A DNA stretch of 8,873 bases from positions 1 through 8,873 of the forward strand of contig JBBWWC010000111.1 of the NCBI GenBank assembly GCA_050256555.1, in the 5' to 3' direction. A program made the translations under genes and the position numbers. The notes beneath the pieces were generated by a model. That model had not been told where the DNA came from. It did no database searches and saw only the letters and a list, made by a program, of their open reading frames with translations. Shown here in pieces: positions 1 through 7,317 of this stretch. The number at the start of each line of letters is the position of its first letter. Position 1 is the stretch's first letter. Source of the stretch: UBA1146 sp050256555. GTDB taxonomy: Bacteria; Planctomycetota; UBA8108; UBA1146.

Positions 1-391
1 ATGGACGCTTGATGCGTACCAAGCAGATGCCTATGCAAAACGAGCTGGGAAAACGCTGACTGCCTCCGAAGCCGTCATCTGGCCAGAAAAAATCTGGCCG
101 ACTGTAGTAAAAGGTGGGTCCTGGCAAGATGACCCGGAACAATGCCGTTCAGCATCCCGACTCTCATCCAACAAGAAATGGCAAAAAAGAGATCCACAAA
201 TTCCCAAAAGTATCTGGTGGTGCACCGATGCCTTCCACGTCGGCTTTCGTCTCATCAGGCCGATGAAGGAACCGACATCTGTGGGCCCATGGTGGAACCC
301 TGAAGTGGAATCCATCCAGCGACAGCTGCGTAACGGCTACAAGGAACTCAGAGTACCCATCCAGGAGTCAAAGAAGGAAAAGGATGAGTAA
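1..391 (+). CDS. FGE-sulfatase (SUMF1/EgtB/PvdO fold) domain protein, C-terminal fragment
   Basis: The frame is open from base 2 to a TAA at 389-391, giving 129 residues of a gene that begins upstream of the window. It shows the C-terminal core of the formylglycine-generating-enzyme fold. The first visible residues (W-T-L-D-A-Y) fit the tail of the usual GNVxEW motif. They are followed by V-V-K-G-G-S-W at about 35-41, C-R-S-A-S-R at 48-53 and V-G-F-R-L-I-R-P at 80-87. A roughly 40-residue charged tail follows. In true FGE two cysteines follow GGSW. Here the first position is Asp and only the second (C48) remains, so oxidation of sulfatase cysteines is unlikely. Many members of this fold act as binding or structural domains, often exported. 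The stop overlaps the next gene's ATG by 8 bp, so it probably shares an operon with the multihaem cytochrome. The fold is well supported; the function is unknown. Confidence 0.85.
   Translation, partial: WTLDAYQADAYAKRAGKTLTASEAVIWPEKIWPTVVKGGSWQDDPEQCRSASRLSSNKKWQKRDPQIPKSIWWCTDAFHVGFRLIRPMKEPTSVGPWWNPEVESIQRQLRNGYKELRVPIQESKKEKDE
374..378 (+). promoter_or_regulatory. Ribosome binding site for the heptahaem cytochrome gene
   Basis: AAGGA lies 5 nt upstream of the ATG at 384, inside the last codons of the FGE-like gene. It supports ATG 384 as the start, which also places a clean signal peptide at the N-terminus. Confidence 0.65.
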
Positions 392-2102
392 AGCCGTACA
401 AGCTGCACTGATCTCGCTGTTTCTTGTAACAGCAACAACTCTTGCCGCTCAGGATTCGACCTGGAAGCGAACCGATTCAGATGCGCCATACGATCATCGA
501 ATCCAGTTACGAGATTCTGCCGGGCGTATCATCGATCCCGGTATTACCGAGTGGACCGCTGGTTCAAGCGGTGCAGATCTGAAGGCAACGTGCGCCCCAT
601 GCCACGATGTCGAAGCTGCCTCGGCGGGTCTTCATGGCGGTGCAGGTATCGACGGGAGACGTGGCGAACCGTGGTTCCTGATCGATCCTCGCAGTGGCAC
701 CAGCCTCCCCATTCATCGACGCTCCTGGTCGGGAATCCAGCTTCCGGCAGAACTCGATCTCGACGAATCAGCCTGGACCAAGATTTTCGGTCGACATGAA
801 ACCGGCCATGGATCCGGATCAGACTGCCTCGTCTGCCATCTCGCAACGGGATACGATTTCTCGAAACGGATCGAACGCTTCGATGCAGGAGATGCATCAC
901 GGGCTCCTTTTATCGCCGCTGGTCTTCTCGATACCAACGGGAAGTTTGATCTTCCTCGCTTCGACTCTGAAGGCCATATCAAGCTCGATCTTCTGGCAGA
1001 CGCAGGAACTGCAGCATGCCTCCCCTGCCATACGGTCAGAAATCTTGAAACCGATAACAATCCGAACTGGCGACAAGACCAATGGTTTCACGACGGCGAT
1101 GTGCATCTGGCAGCAGGATTGAGCTGTGTCGATTGTCACCGGTCCGGAATCGATCACCACATCGTGCGTGGATACGAAGGGGAAAAACACCCCGCTGGCA
1201 CGGACGTCTCCTCATTAACTTGCCGCGGTTGTCACATGGATGAAAAGGGTGGTCATCTTGGTGCGCCGAAGCCACGCCATGCAGGTCTACCTCCATTCCA
1301 TCTCGAGGAGATTCATTGCACCGGGTGCCATTCCGGTCCGGAACCAAAAGCTACTGAAATCAAACAGTGGACATCACGTGCTCATCGTCTCGGTGAACCG
1401 AGCCAGAAGCGCAACTCCGAAACTCCACCTCGGATTATCTGGGCAGGAATTGACAAGGACGAAACTGGAAAACTTGGCCCCGTACGACAGAGCTGGCCCG
1501 ATGGTTGGGGTCTACTTTCGACAAATGGAACCGTTCGACCTCTCGCACCAGCACTACTGCGTCGCCCACTTCGTAAATCTCTTCGTATCCGTGCAAATTT
1601 GCGGGAAGAAGTACTGAGCAAGCTCGGTGACCAGCAGGCCACCGAAAAGATCCATGATGCTTTGACAGAAATTGGTGATTCGATACCAGGCGACGAAGTG
1701 GCCGTTTTCATCTCAGGAGGCCGTGTACTTCGTAGTGATGGGAATCAAGGCTTGATCGAGATTCCCTCTGATGTCTCCACTGCTGTGAGCTGGCCCGTTG
1801 CGCATCCGGTTAGATCGGCACGAACATCGATCGGCTCGGGCGGCTGTATCGATTGCCACTCCAGTGACAGCCGTTGGCTCTCGTCGCCGATCGCAGCAAA
1901 GACGATGCTTCCGTTACCCGGAGGCTTGGCAGTTACGAGTCCTCTGCAATCCAACATTATCGAGGAAGGCCGCTGGCGTAGCTGGTGGCTCCTCTTCGCG
2001 GGACGAGACGTCGGCAAGATTTATTTCTCACTATGCACGTGCTTGTGCATTTCTGGCAGCTTACTGGCCATCTGGCAATCTCTTGGGAGAAATCGACCAT
2101 GA
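384..2102 (+). CDS. Exported heptahaem cytochrome c with C-terminal membrane anchor
   Basis: This 572-residue protein probably transfers electrons on the outer face of the cytoplasmic membrane. An N-terminal signal peptide (about residues 1-22, ending in an A-A-Q region) is followed by seven CxxCH haem c motifs, with first cysteines at 70, 148, 212, 248, 280, 312 and 488. Many other histidines (for example 84, 138, 142, 236, 241, 258, 259, 299, 306 and 474) could serve as sixth ligands. Six haems lie in the first 316 residues. A stretch of about 170 residues without haem motifs follows, then the seventh motif. A hydrophobic segment at about 546-566 with a short basic tail predicts a C-terminal anchor. 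A cysteine cluster C-T-C-L-C (551-555) sits at the start of that segment. The gene overlaps the FGE-like gene by 8 bp and the next membrane-protein gene by 4 bp (ATGA). I do not recognise a named family. The multihaem c-type assignment is secure; the redox partner and substrate are unknown. Confidence 0.9.
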   Translation: MSKAVQAALISLFLVTATTLAAQDSTWKRTDSDAPYDHRIQLRDSAGRIIDPGITEWTAGSSGADLKATCAPCHDVEAASAGLHGGAGIDGRRGEPWFLIDPRSGTSLPIHRRSWSGIQLPAELDLDESAWTKIFGRHETGHGSGSDCLVCHLATGYDFSKRIERFDAGDASRAPFIAAGLLDTNGKFDLPRFDSEGHIKLDLLADAGTAACLPCHTVRNLETDNNPNWRQDQWFHDGDVHLAAGLSCVDCHRSGIDHHIVRGYEGEKHPAGTDVSSLTCRGCHMDEKGGHLGAPKPRHAGLPPFHLEEIHCTGCHSGPEPKATEIKQWTSRAHRLGEPSQKRNSETPPRIIWAGIDKDETGKLGPVRQSWPDGWGLLSTNGTVRPLAPALLRRPLRKSLRIRANLREEVLSKLGDQQATEKIHDALTEIGDSIPGDEVAVFISGGRVLRSDGNQGLIEIPSDVSTAVSWPVAHPVRSARTSIGSGGCIDCHSSDSRWLSSPIAAKTMLPLPGGLAVTSPLQSNIIEEGRWRSWWLLFAGRDVGKIYFSLCTCLCISGSLLAIWQSLGRNRP

Positions 2103-2461
2103 AAAGTCGGCTCTATACCGTGACCATGTTGCTACTTCTGGTCGCCTTACTGACATCGATTCCGGGACTACCACTGGGTGTCGATCTACGTGGTATATGG
2201 CTGCAGGCCCATCTGATAGTCGCCACCCCTCTAGCTGCATTATTGGTCGGATGGATCTGGTGTTCTCAGGGTCAAATCGTCTCACTGAAGGCGTTAGCGT
2301 GGCTCTGTATCAGTGTCGGATTGGCCTCCATCATGGTGCCGATGCTGGGTTTCACAGCAACAGAATCAACGCACCTGTGGATCGAAAGTCACGGCTGGCT
2401 GTCGTTTGTCGGAGTCGGGCTACTCGGCATTTCCGCAGCAAGAACAGCATCCAAAAAGTAG
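2099..2461 (+). CDS. Small four-helix membrane protein, possible cytochrome b-like subunit
   Basis: This 120-residue hydrophobic protein is not recognised as a named family. I chose the ATG at 2099, which overlaps the cytochrome stop as ATGA and has GGGAG at 2085-2089 (9-nt spacer). A longer in-frame start at 1985 would run far into the cytochrome gene and add a basic, non-membrane segment. Four predicted membrane helices lie at about 5-24, 34-55, 64-85 and 98-114. Histidines 38 (start of helix 2), 92 and 98 (start of helix 4) sit near membrane boundaries, where haem b ligands often lie. Tight coupling to a membrane-anchored multihaem cytochrome suggests a partner subunit that binds haem b or quinol and passes electrons across or along the membrane. 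The membrane topology is well supported; the haem b role is inference. An alternative is a simple assembly or anchoring subunit. Confidence 0.7.
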   Translation: MKSRLYTVTMLLLLVALLTSIPGLPLGVDLRGIWLQAHLIVATPLAALLVGWIWCSQGQIVSLKALAWLCISVGLASIMVPMLGFTATESTHLWIESHGWLSFVGVGLLGISAARTASKK

Positions 2462-2486
2462 CACGCGTCGTCAGCTCAGCACCTAC
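2462..2486. other. 25-bp convergent junction between two operons
   Basis: The plus-strand membrane-protein gene ends at 2461 and the minus-strand mutase ends at 2487. There is no GC-rich hairpin followed by a T-run in either direction. The only complementarity I see is a weak 5-bp CGTCG/CGACG pair whose right arm lies inside the mutase 3' end. Transcripts from the two sides probably overlap in antisense. Confidence 0.6.
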
Positions 2487-5400
2487 TTACATGTTTCGAC
2501 GATAGCGGCCACCGACCTCATACAGGGCATGCGTGATCTGGCCAAGACTTGCGACCCGAACCGTATCAATCAACTCGCGGAAGATATTTCCATCTTCGAG
2601 AGCCACCTGCTGAAGTCGAGCCAGCGCCGTTTCAATATTACTGGCGTGTGACTGATGGAAATCCTTCAGATCGACAAGGCGTTGATTTTTTTCTTCGACG
2701 GTCGAACGACGCAATTCTATCTCTGCAGGCTCACCGGTATCACCATCCGGGCGAAGGAAAGTATTGACGCCGATAATCGGGATTTCACCGGTATGTTTCC
2801 GGTGTTCGTAAAGTAGCGACTCTTCCTGAATCTTCGACCGCTGATACTGTCTTTCCATCGCTCCCAGAACTCCACCACGATCATGAAGTCTACGGAATTC
2901 TTCAAGTACGGCTTCTTCGACAAGATCTGTCAGCTCATCGATGACGAATGCACCCTGAAGTGGGTTGTCATTGCGAGCAAGTCCCAACTCTTCAGCAACA
3001 ATCAGCTGAATCGCCATCGCCCGACGTACAGAATCTTCGGTGGGCGTGGTAATCGCCTCATCGTAAGAATTTGTATGCAAGGAATTGCACTGATCATAGT
3101 AAGCCATCAACGCCTGAAGCGTCGTTCGTATGTCATTGAAATCAATCTCCATGGAATGAAGTGATCTCCCGGATGTCTGGATATGGTATTTCAGCTTCTG
3201 GCTACGTTCATTTGCGCCATATACATCACGCATGGCAACAGCCCAGATTCTTCGCGCTACGCGACCCAGTACCGAGTACTCCGCATCCAGGCCATTGGAA
3301 AAAAAGAACGACAGGTTCCTGGCGAAATCATCGATGGACATACCGCGAGATAGATAATATTCGACGTAGGTAAACCCGTTGGAAAGAGTAAAAGCGAGCT
3401 GCGTAACTGGATTCGCTCCCGCTTCAGCGATGTGATAACCGCTGATGGATACGGAATAATAGTTCCGCACCTGCTCCTCGATGAAGAACTGCTGAATGTC
3501 CCCCATCATTCTGAGTGCAAAATCGATTCCAAAAATACAGGTATTCTGCGCCTGGTCTTCTTTGAGGATATCAGCCTGAACCGTCCCCCTGACATTCTGG
3601 AGCACGTGGCTGTGTATTCTGGCCAGATCTTCCGGCCCCGGTTCAGAATCATTCTCTGCTCGAAATTTATCGACCTGCTGATCGATAGCGGTATTGAAAT
3701 ACATTGCGAGAATCATCGGCGCAGGACCATTGATCGTCATCGATACGGAAGTGCTCGGTGAACAGAGATCGAAGCCCTCGTAGAGCTTCTTCATATCATC
3801 GAGACAACAGATACTCACTCCGCTCTCGCCGACCTTTCCGTAAATGTCAGGGCGCAGATCCGGATCATCGCCATAAAGGGTAACCGAATCGAAAGCGGTG
3901 GAGAGACGCTGACTCTCTTCATTCTGGCAGAGGTAATGGAATCGTGCGTTGGTTTTCTCCGGTGGTCCCTCACCAGCAAACATTCTCTTGGGTCGCTCGT
4001 CTTGGCGGCGGAAAGGAAAGACTCCTGCAGTGAAGGGAAACTTTCCGGGCAAGTTCTCTAGCATCAACCAGCGTGCCAGATCACCTTTTCCCTCAAACCT
4101 GGGAAGCGCAACCCTGGGCAACTGGGTTCCCGATAACGTTTCAACATGAAGAGGTTCTCTGAGTTCACGATCGCGAACCTTGAAGACCATTTCATCACCG
4201 GTATAGGCAGTCGCCACCTGTGGCCACTCCTCGATGAGACTCCTGACATGAGGATCCATCGATCCGGTGATGGTCTGCGCCATCTCATCCATCCGTGCTG
4301 AAGCATCGGAATTTTCTGCGCGCAAGAGCTCGGCACTGCGTTCCAGTGCCTCCACGTCCTGAGCCGCCCGGCATGATTCCTGAGCGAATTCATGGTAGTC
4401 GTGTATCGCCTTGGAGATCTCGAGTAAATAACTCGCTCGATCCACCGGAATGATGGACGATCGTGAAGCCCCTTCGATGGAAACTCGATTCGTCACGGTT
4501 TCCCAGCGGTCTTCGTTGTCTCCGGAAAGACTACCGAGCAAGAATCGATAAAATTTCTCGACACCAGAATCGTTAAAATGACTGGCGACGGTTCCAAAAA
4601 CGGGAAGATCGTCATCAGAAACATCAGGATCAAAAATGCCGCGGCTTCTCCGGTACTGTTTCCGGACATCACGAATCGCGTCTTTTGCACCGGCACGATC
4701 AAACTTGTTGAGAACCACAACGTCAGCAAAATCGATCATGTCGATCTTCTCAAGCTGTGTCGCAGCACCGTATTCAGGAGTCATCACGTACACGGAGAGA
4801 TCTGCAAGTTCGGTAACCTTGCTATCTCCTTGACCGATCCCGGATGTCTCAAGAATCACCAGATCAAATCCTTCTTCGCGAACCTGCTGTAAAGCGCCCT
4901 TGATCGTAGCCGGCACCTCAACACCACTGGATCGAGTCGCAAGCGAACGGACATATGCGCGCGGGTTGTCGGCACTATTGATTCGTATACGGTCGCCCAG
5001 GAGCGCTCCACCACTGCGTCGCTTGGTCGGATCAACGCTGACAACGGCAAAACGGCGATCCGGAAAGTCATTCAAAAATCGACGTAAAATTTCATCGGTC
5101 AGAGAGGACTTGCCGGCACCACCGGTACCGGTCAGTCCAATCACGGGAACCTCGACGGGAGCTGCGGAGAGTTCTTCACCCAGCTCAACCCGGGTAATCC
5201 GTTGTGGAAGCCCAGTCCCTCGTTCCGGCGTACCATTGACGGAACCGACCCGGTCGAGCATGTCACTGATCATTCCCTCGAGACCCAGCTCTCGCCCATC
5301 CTCTGGGGAATAGATGTAGTCGATCCCATATTCATGAAGCTCGGCGATCTCTTCAGGGACGATCACTCCGCCACCACCGCCAAAGATCTTGATCCAGGCC

Positions 5401-5648
5401 GAATCCTTCTCGACCAGAAGATCTCGCATGTACTTGAAAAACTCATTGTGCCCTCCTTGATAGGAAGACACTGCGATGGCATCGGCATCTTCCTGGATGG
5501 CAGTATCGATGATCTCTTCAGCACTACGGTTGTGCCCGAGATGAATTACCTCTGCGCCATGGTCTTGTAGAACACGACGAATAATGTTGATGGAGGCATC
5601 GTGGCCATCGAAAAGGCTCGCTGCAGTGACGAACCGTGCCGGTCTCAT
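2487..5648 (-). CDS. icmF: Fused isobutyryl-CoA mutase (B12 domain, G-protein chaperone, mutase)
   Basis: This adenosylcobalamin enzyme interconverts isobutyryl-CoA and n-butyryl-CoA in the cytoplasm and carries its own GTPase chaperone. I chose the ATG at 5646-5648 (1053 residues) because AGGAG lies 5 nt upstream and the protein then starts just before the conserved cobalamin domain. Residue numbers use that start. The B12 domain (about 1-135) has D-G-H-D with the cobalt-ligating H16 and a poly-Gly loop at 90-94. The MeaB-like G domain (about 165-385) has a P-loop G174-S181, an E-T-S-G-I-G-Q motif at 267 and N-K-F-D at 314-317. A helical linker follows. The mutase domain (about 490-1053) has F557, Q701 and H739 in S-G-Y-H. 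The Phe/Gln pair is the known isobutyryl-CoA signature, replacing the Tyr/Arg of methylmalonyl-CoA mutase. The spacings F-to-Q (144) and Q-to-H (38) match the F598, Q742 and H780 numbering I recall for Cupriavidus IcmF. It may also accept isovaleryl-CoA. The fusion is complete, with no frameshift. Confidence 0.96.
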   Translation of the reverse strand: MRPARFVTAASLFDGHDASINIIRRVLQDHGAEVIHLGHNRSAEEIIDTAIQEDADAIAVSSYQGGHNEFFKYMRDLLVEKDSAWIKIFGGGGGVIVPEEIAELHEYGIDYIYSPEDGRELGLEGMISDMLDRVGSVNGTPERGTGLPQRITRVELGEELSAAPVEVPVIGLTGTGGAGKSSLTDEILRRFLNDFPDRRFAVVSVDPTKRRSGGALLGDRIRINSADNPRAYVRSLATRSSGVEVPATIKGALQQVREEGFDLVILETSGIGQGDSKVTELADLSVYVMTPEYGAATQLEKIDMIDFADVVVLNKFDRAGAKDAIRDVRKQYRRSRGIFDPDVSDDDLPVFGTVASHFNDSGVEKFYRFLLGSLSGDNEDRWETVTNRVSIEGASRSSIIPVDRASYLLEISKAIHDYHEFAQESCRAAQDVEALERSAELLRAENSDASARMDEMAQTITGSMDPHVRSLIEEWPQVATAYTGDEMVFKVRDRELREPLHVETLSGTQLPRVALPRFEGKGDLARWLMLENLPGKFPFTAGVFPFRRQDERPKRMFAGEGPPEKTNARFHYLCQNEESQRLSTAFDSVTLYGDDPDLRPDIYGKVGESGVSICCLDDMKKLYEGFDLCSPSTSVSMTINGPAPMILAMYFNTAIDQQVDKFRAENDSEPGPEDLARIHSHVLQNVRGTVQADILKEDQAQNTCIFGIDFALRMMGDIQQFFIEEQVRNYYSVSISGYHIAEAGANPVTQLAFTLSNGFTYVEYYLSRGMSIDDFARNLSFFFSNGLDAEYSVLGRVARRIWAVAMRDVYGANERSQKLKYHIQTSGRSLHSMEIDFNDIRTTLQALMAYYDQCNSLHTNSYDEAITTPTEDSVRRAMAIQLIVAEELGLARNDNPLQGAFVIDELTDLVEEAVLEEFRRLHDRGGVLGAMERQYQRSKIQEESLLYEHRKHTGEIPIIGVNTFLRPDGDTGEPAEIELRRSTVEEKNQRLVDLKDFHQSHASNIETALARLQQVALEDGNIFRELIDTVRVASLGQITHALYEVGGRYRRNM

Positions 5649-5653
5649 CGACA

Positions 5654-5658
5654 CTCCT
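5654..5658 (-). promoter_or_regulatory. Ribosome binding site deciding the icmF start
   Basis: On the minus strand AGGAG precedes the ATG at 5646-5648 by 5 nt. The in-frame alternatives (tandem ATGs at 5718-5723 and a TTG at 5745-5747) have no comparable purine-rich site, so the shorter start is preferred. Confidence 0.7.
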
Positions 5659-5682
5659 GGCTCGGGAATCGGAACAAACGGG

Positions 5683-5709
5683 CGGAGGCGATCCCCGATG
5701 GCACCTCCG
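5683..5709 (-). repeat. Inverted repeat / hairpin in the icmF leader
   Basis: Perfect 6-bp arms CGGAGG and CCTCCG enclose 15 nt, with a possible inner ATC/GAT pairing. There is no U-tract after it, so it is not a standard intrinsic terminator. One arm contains GGAGG-like sequence on the minus strand and might mimic or sequester a ribosome binding site. A chance origin is also possible. Confidence 0.3.
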
Positions 5710-5825
5710 ACGTGAGGCATCATCAAAGAGAAGCTGTTGAGTTTCAAGTCGAGCCGGGGGGAAGTTGGTTGTTATTCGCATGAAGTACCGTAATTCTGCG
5801 CTCCAGGTACCGAGAATGGTGCCTG

Positions 5826-7316
5826 TTAGCTATTCGTACGTTCTTCGTGTCTCGTACCGTTGTATCCAAAGATCTTGGACTTTCCGTCGATGAAGGTCTC
5901 CAGATGAACCGGACGACCCCAGATCTTCTCAAGATTCTCGAGAACACGGCGGGCGTAATCCAACCGCAAGGGAGTCCCGGACCATTCGTGCTTCAGCAAC
6001 AATTCGCCCCGGTTTCCATAATTCCCATCCTCCACGGTGATCCGCGGACGACCGCAATTGGAAAGCTGGTCGAGAAGCTGACTCTTGATTTCGGTAAAGC
6101 CACGGCTGTCGAGAACATACTGATCATTTTGTCGATCAAACTTGTAGGTAAACATCTTGTGCTGTTCACAAAACTCTTCGGTAAGAAACTCATCGATGAA
6201 CGTAATATCATTATGAGTACGCCGAACATCAAAAATCTTCTCAAGCCCTTTTCCGGTCGCTTTATCCCAGTCGCTTCGACCGTGAACATCTTCACAAGAT
6301 TCCCAGTCAGAACCATGGCGGCCGGTGTCCCAGCGCTGCTGAATGTCTCTAAATAGCTCGATCCCCAGCTTGTAAGGGTTCAGCATCCCGGAACTGGAAC
6401 CGAGCGTACCGGAATGGTGATCGGCATAGTCGATCAGTTCCGAAGCATCGAGGATCTTCGTCGTCATCATTGTTGAGTGCCAGAACGATGCCCAACCCTC
6501 GTTCATGATCTTGGTCATACCCTGCGGCGCAAAGTAGTAAGCTTCTTCTCGAATGATGGAAAGTACGTCACGTTGCCAATTCTTCAGCTGTCCGTAATGC
6601 AAAAGAAACTGGAGTACGTCTTTTTGCGGCTCTGAAGGGAAGTTTTCGACTTCTTCAAGCCGATTCAACTTCTCTTCTCTTTCCTGGGCCAGGGCCTCCG
6701 GAGGATTCACAAAGCCTTCCATGTAAGGCTTCACAGGAAATCGAGTTCCTTGTACATCGCCACGCTCTTGATCGTGATTTTTTGAGCTCTTGCTCTTCGA
6801 AAAATACGGAGAATACATATCGATGAGATTCTCCAGCGACAGACACACATCGACAAACTCTTCGACCGCATCGAGACCTTGTTCATCAATATGACGCCGA
6901 ATCCTCACAGCATTATTCGAAATTGTGTCGACCATCTTCCGATTGGTCTTTGAAAACCAGCAGTTGTTTTTGAAGAAATCGCTATGTCCGTAGACATGAG
7001 CCATGACCAGCTTCTGATCCACCAGTGGATTACAACGCATCAAGTAGGCGTAACAGGGGTCGTTATTGATCACCAGCTCATAGATCTTCGCCAGACCGTA
7101 GGAGTATTGCTTCTGAAGTGTTTCGAATTGCATACCCCAGCGCCAGTGTGGATAACGATTCGGGAATCCACCGTACGCTGCGATCATGTTCATCTCGTCG
7201 TAATCAACGAGTTCATAAACCACTTCGAAGAAATCGAGGGAGCAATCGACCGCATATTGACGGATGATTCTTCGCCACTCTTCTATCTCAGGTGTAAGTA
7301 TACGATTCTGTAACAT
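5826..7316 (-). CDS. spoVR: SpoVR family protein
   Basis: This 496-residue protein is full length for the family (Escherichia coli YcgB is about 510). It belongs to a widespread family first named for a spore cortex defect in Bacillus but common in non-spore-formers. The ATG at 7314-7316 is preferred: AAGGGG lies 7 nt upstream and the start follows the DUF444 stop by 1 nt. A longer in-frame start at 7454 would overlap DUF444 by 137 bp and add a non-conserved basic segment. Conserved blocks include R-Y-P-H-W-R-W-G-M (54-62), Y-G-L-A-K-I-Y-E (73-80), N-N-D-P-C-Y-A-Y (84-91), H-V-Y-G-H (107-111), R-E-E-A-Y-Y-F-A-P-Q-G (256-266), N-E-G-W-A-S-F-W-H (272-280) and N-P-Y-K-L-G-I-E-L (313-321). The His/Glu-rich blocks look like a metal site, which is inference. 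It is predicted cytoplasmic, with no signal peptide. The order prkA-DUF444-spoVR is a classic conserved neighbourhood, so it very likely acts with those two. Confidence 0.96.
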   Translation of the reverse strand: MLQNRILTPEIEEWRRIIRQYAVDCSLDFFEVVYELVDYDEMNMIAAYGGFPNRYPHWRWGMQFETLQKQYSYGLAKIYELVINNDPCYAYLMRCNPLVDQKLVMAHVYGHSDFFKNNCWFSKTNRKMVDTISNNAVRIRRHIDEQGLDAVEEFVDVCLSLENLIDMYSPYFSKSKSSKNHDQERGDVQGTRFPVKPYMEGFVNPPEALAQEREEKLNRLEEVENFPSEPQKDVLQFLLHYGQLKNWQRDVLSIIREEAYYFAPQGMTKIMNEGWASFWHSTMMTTKILDASELIDYADHHSGTLGSSSGMLNPYKLGIELFRDIQQRWDTGRHGSDWESCEDVHGRSDWDKATGKGLEKIFDVRRTHNDITFIDEFLTEEFCEQHKMFTYKFDRQNDQYVLDSRGFTEIKSQLLDQLSNCGRPRITVEDGNYGNRGELLLKHEWSGTPLRLDYARRVLENLEKIWGRPVHLETFIDGKSKIFGYNGTRHEERTNS

Positions 7317-7317
7317 C

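Larger units (their letters stand above)
5649..5825 (-). promoter_or_regulatory. spoVR-icmF intergenic leader, possible promoter or regulatory region
   Basis: This 177-bp gap is the only sizeable non-coding stretch. Reading toward icmF, it holds two GTACCG-type hexamers (plus-strand positions 5785-5790 and 5807-5812), 22 bp apart, or about two helical turns. Their arms could also form a weak 5-bp hairpin. Nearer icmF, CGGAGG (5683-5688) and CCTCCG (5704-5709) can pair as a 6-bp stem with a 15-nt loop, about 25 nt upstream of the ribosome binding site. I see no strong terminator, no convincing -35/-10 pair and no B12-box-like cobalamin riboswitch core. The last 75-99 nt stay open in frame with icmF, so a longer icmF N-terminus cannot be fully excluded. 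Confidence 0.35.

Noticed and set aside
2034..2048. Cysteine cluster C-T-C-L-C in the cytochrome as an eighth haem site
   Set aside because: No CxxCH pattern is present and the cluster lies at the edge of the membrane helix, so it is not counted as haem binding.
1798..2505. 235-residue plus-strand open frame across the cytochrome 3' end and the membrane-protein gene
   Set aside because: It is out of frame with two well-supported genes, has Arg/Ser-rich composition typical of a shadow frame, and has no recognisable domain.
5785..5812. Intrinsic terminator after spoVR from the GTACC/GGTAC arms
   Set aside because: The stem is only 5 bp with a loop of about 16 nt and no U-tract, too weak to call.
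5649..5825. Cobalamin riboswitch upstream of the B12-dependent mutase
   Set aside because: I looked for a B12-box-like core and the multi-stem layout; the gap is short and shows neither. A covariance-model search would settle it.
5847..6356. 169-residue plus-strand open frame opposite the spoVR 3' end
   Set aside because: It lies entirely antisense to conserved SpoVR sequence and shows no family motif or ribosome binding site.
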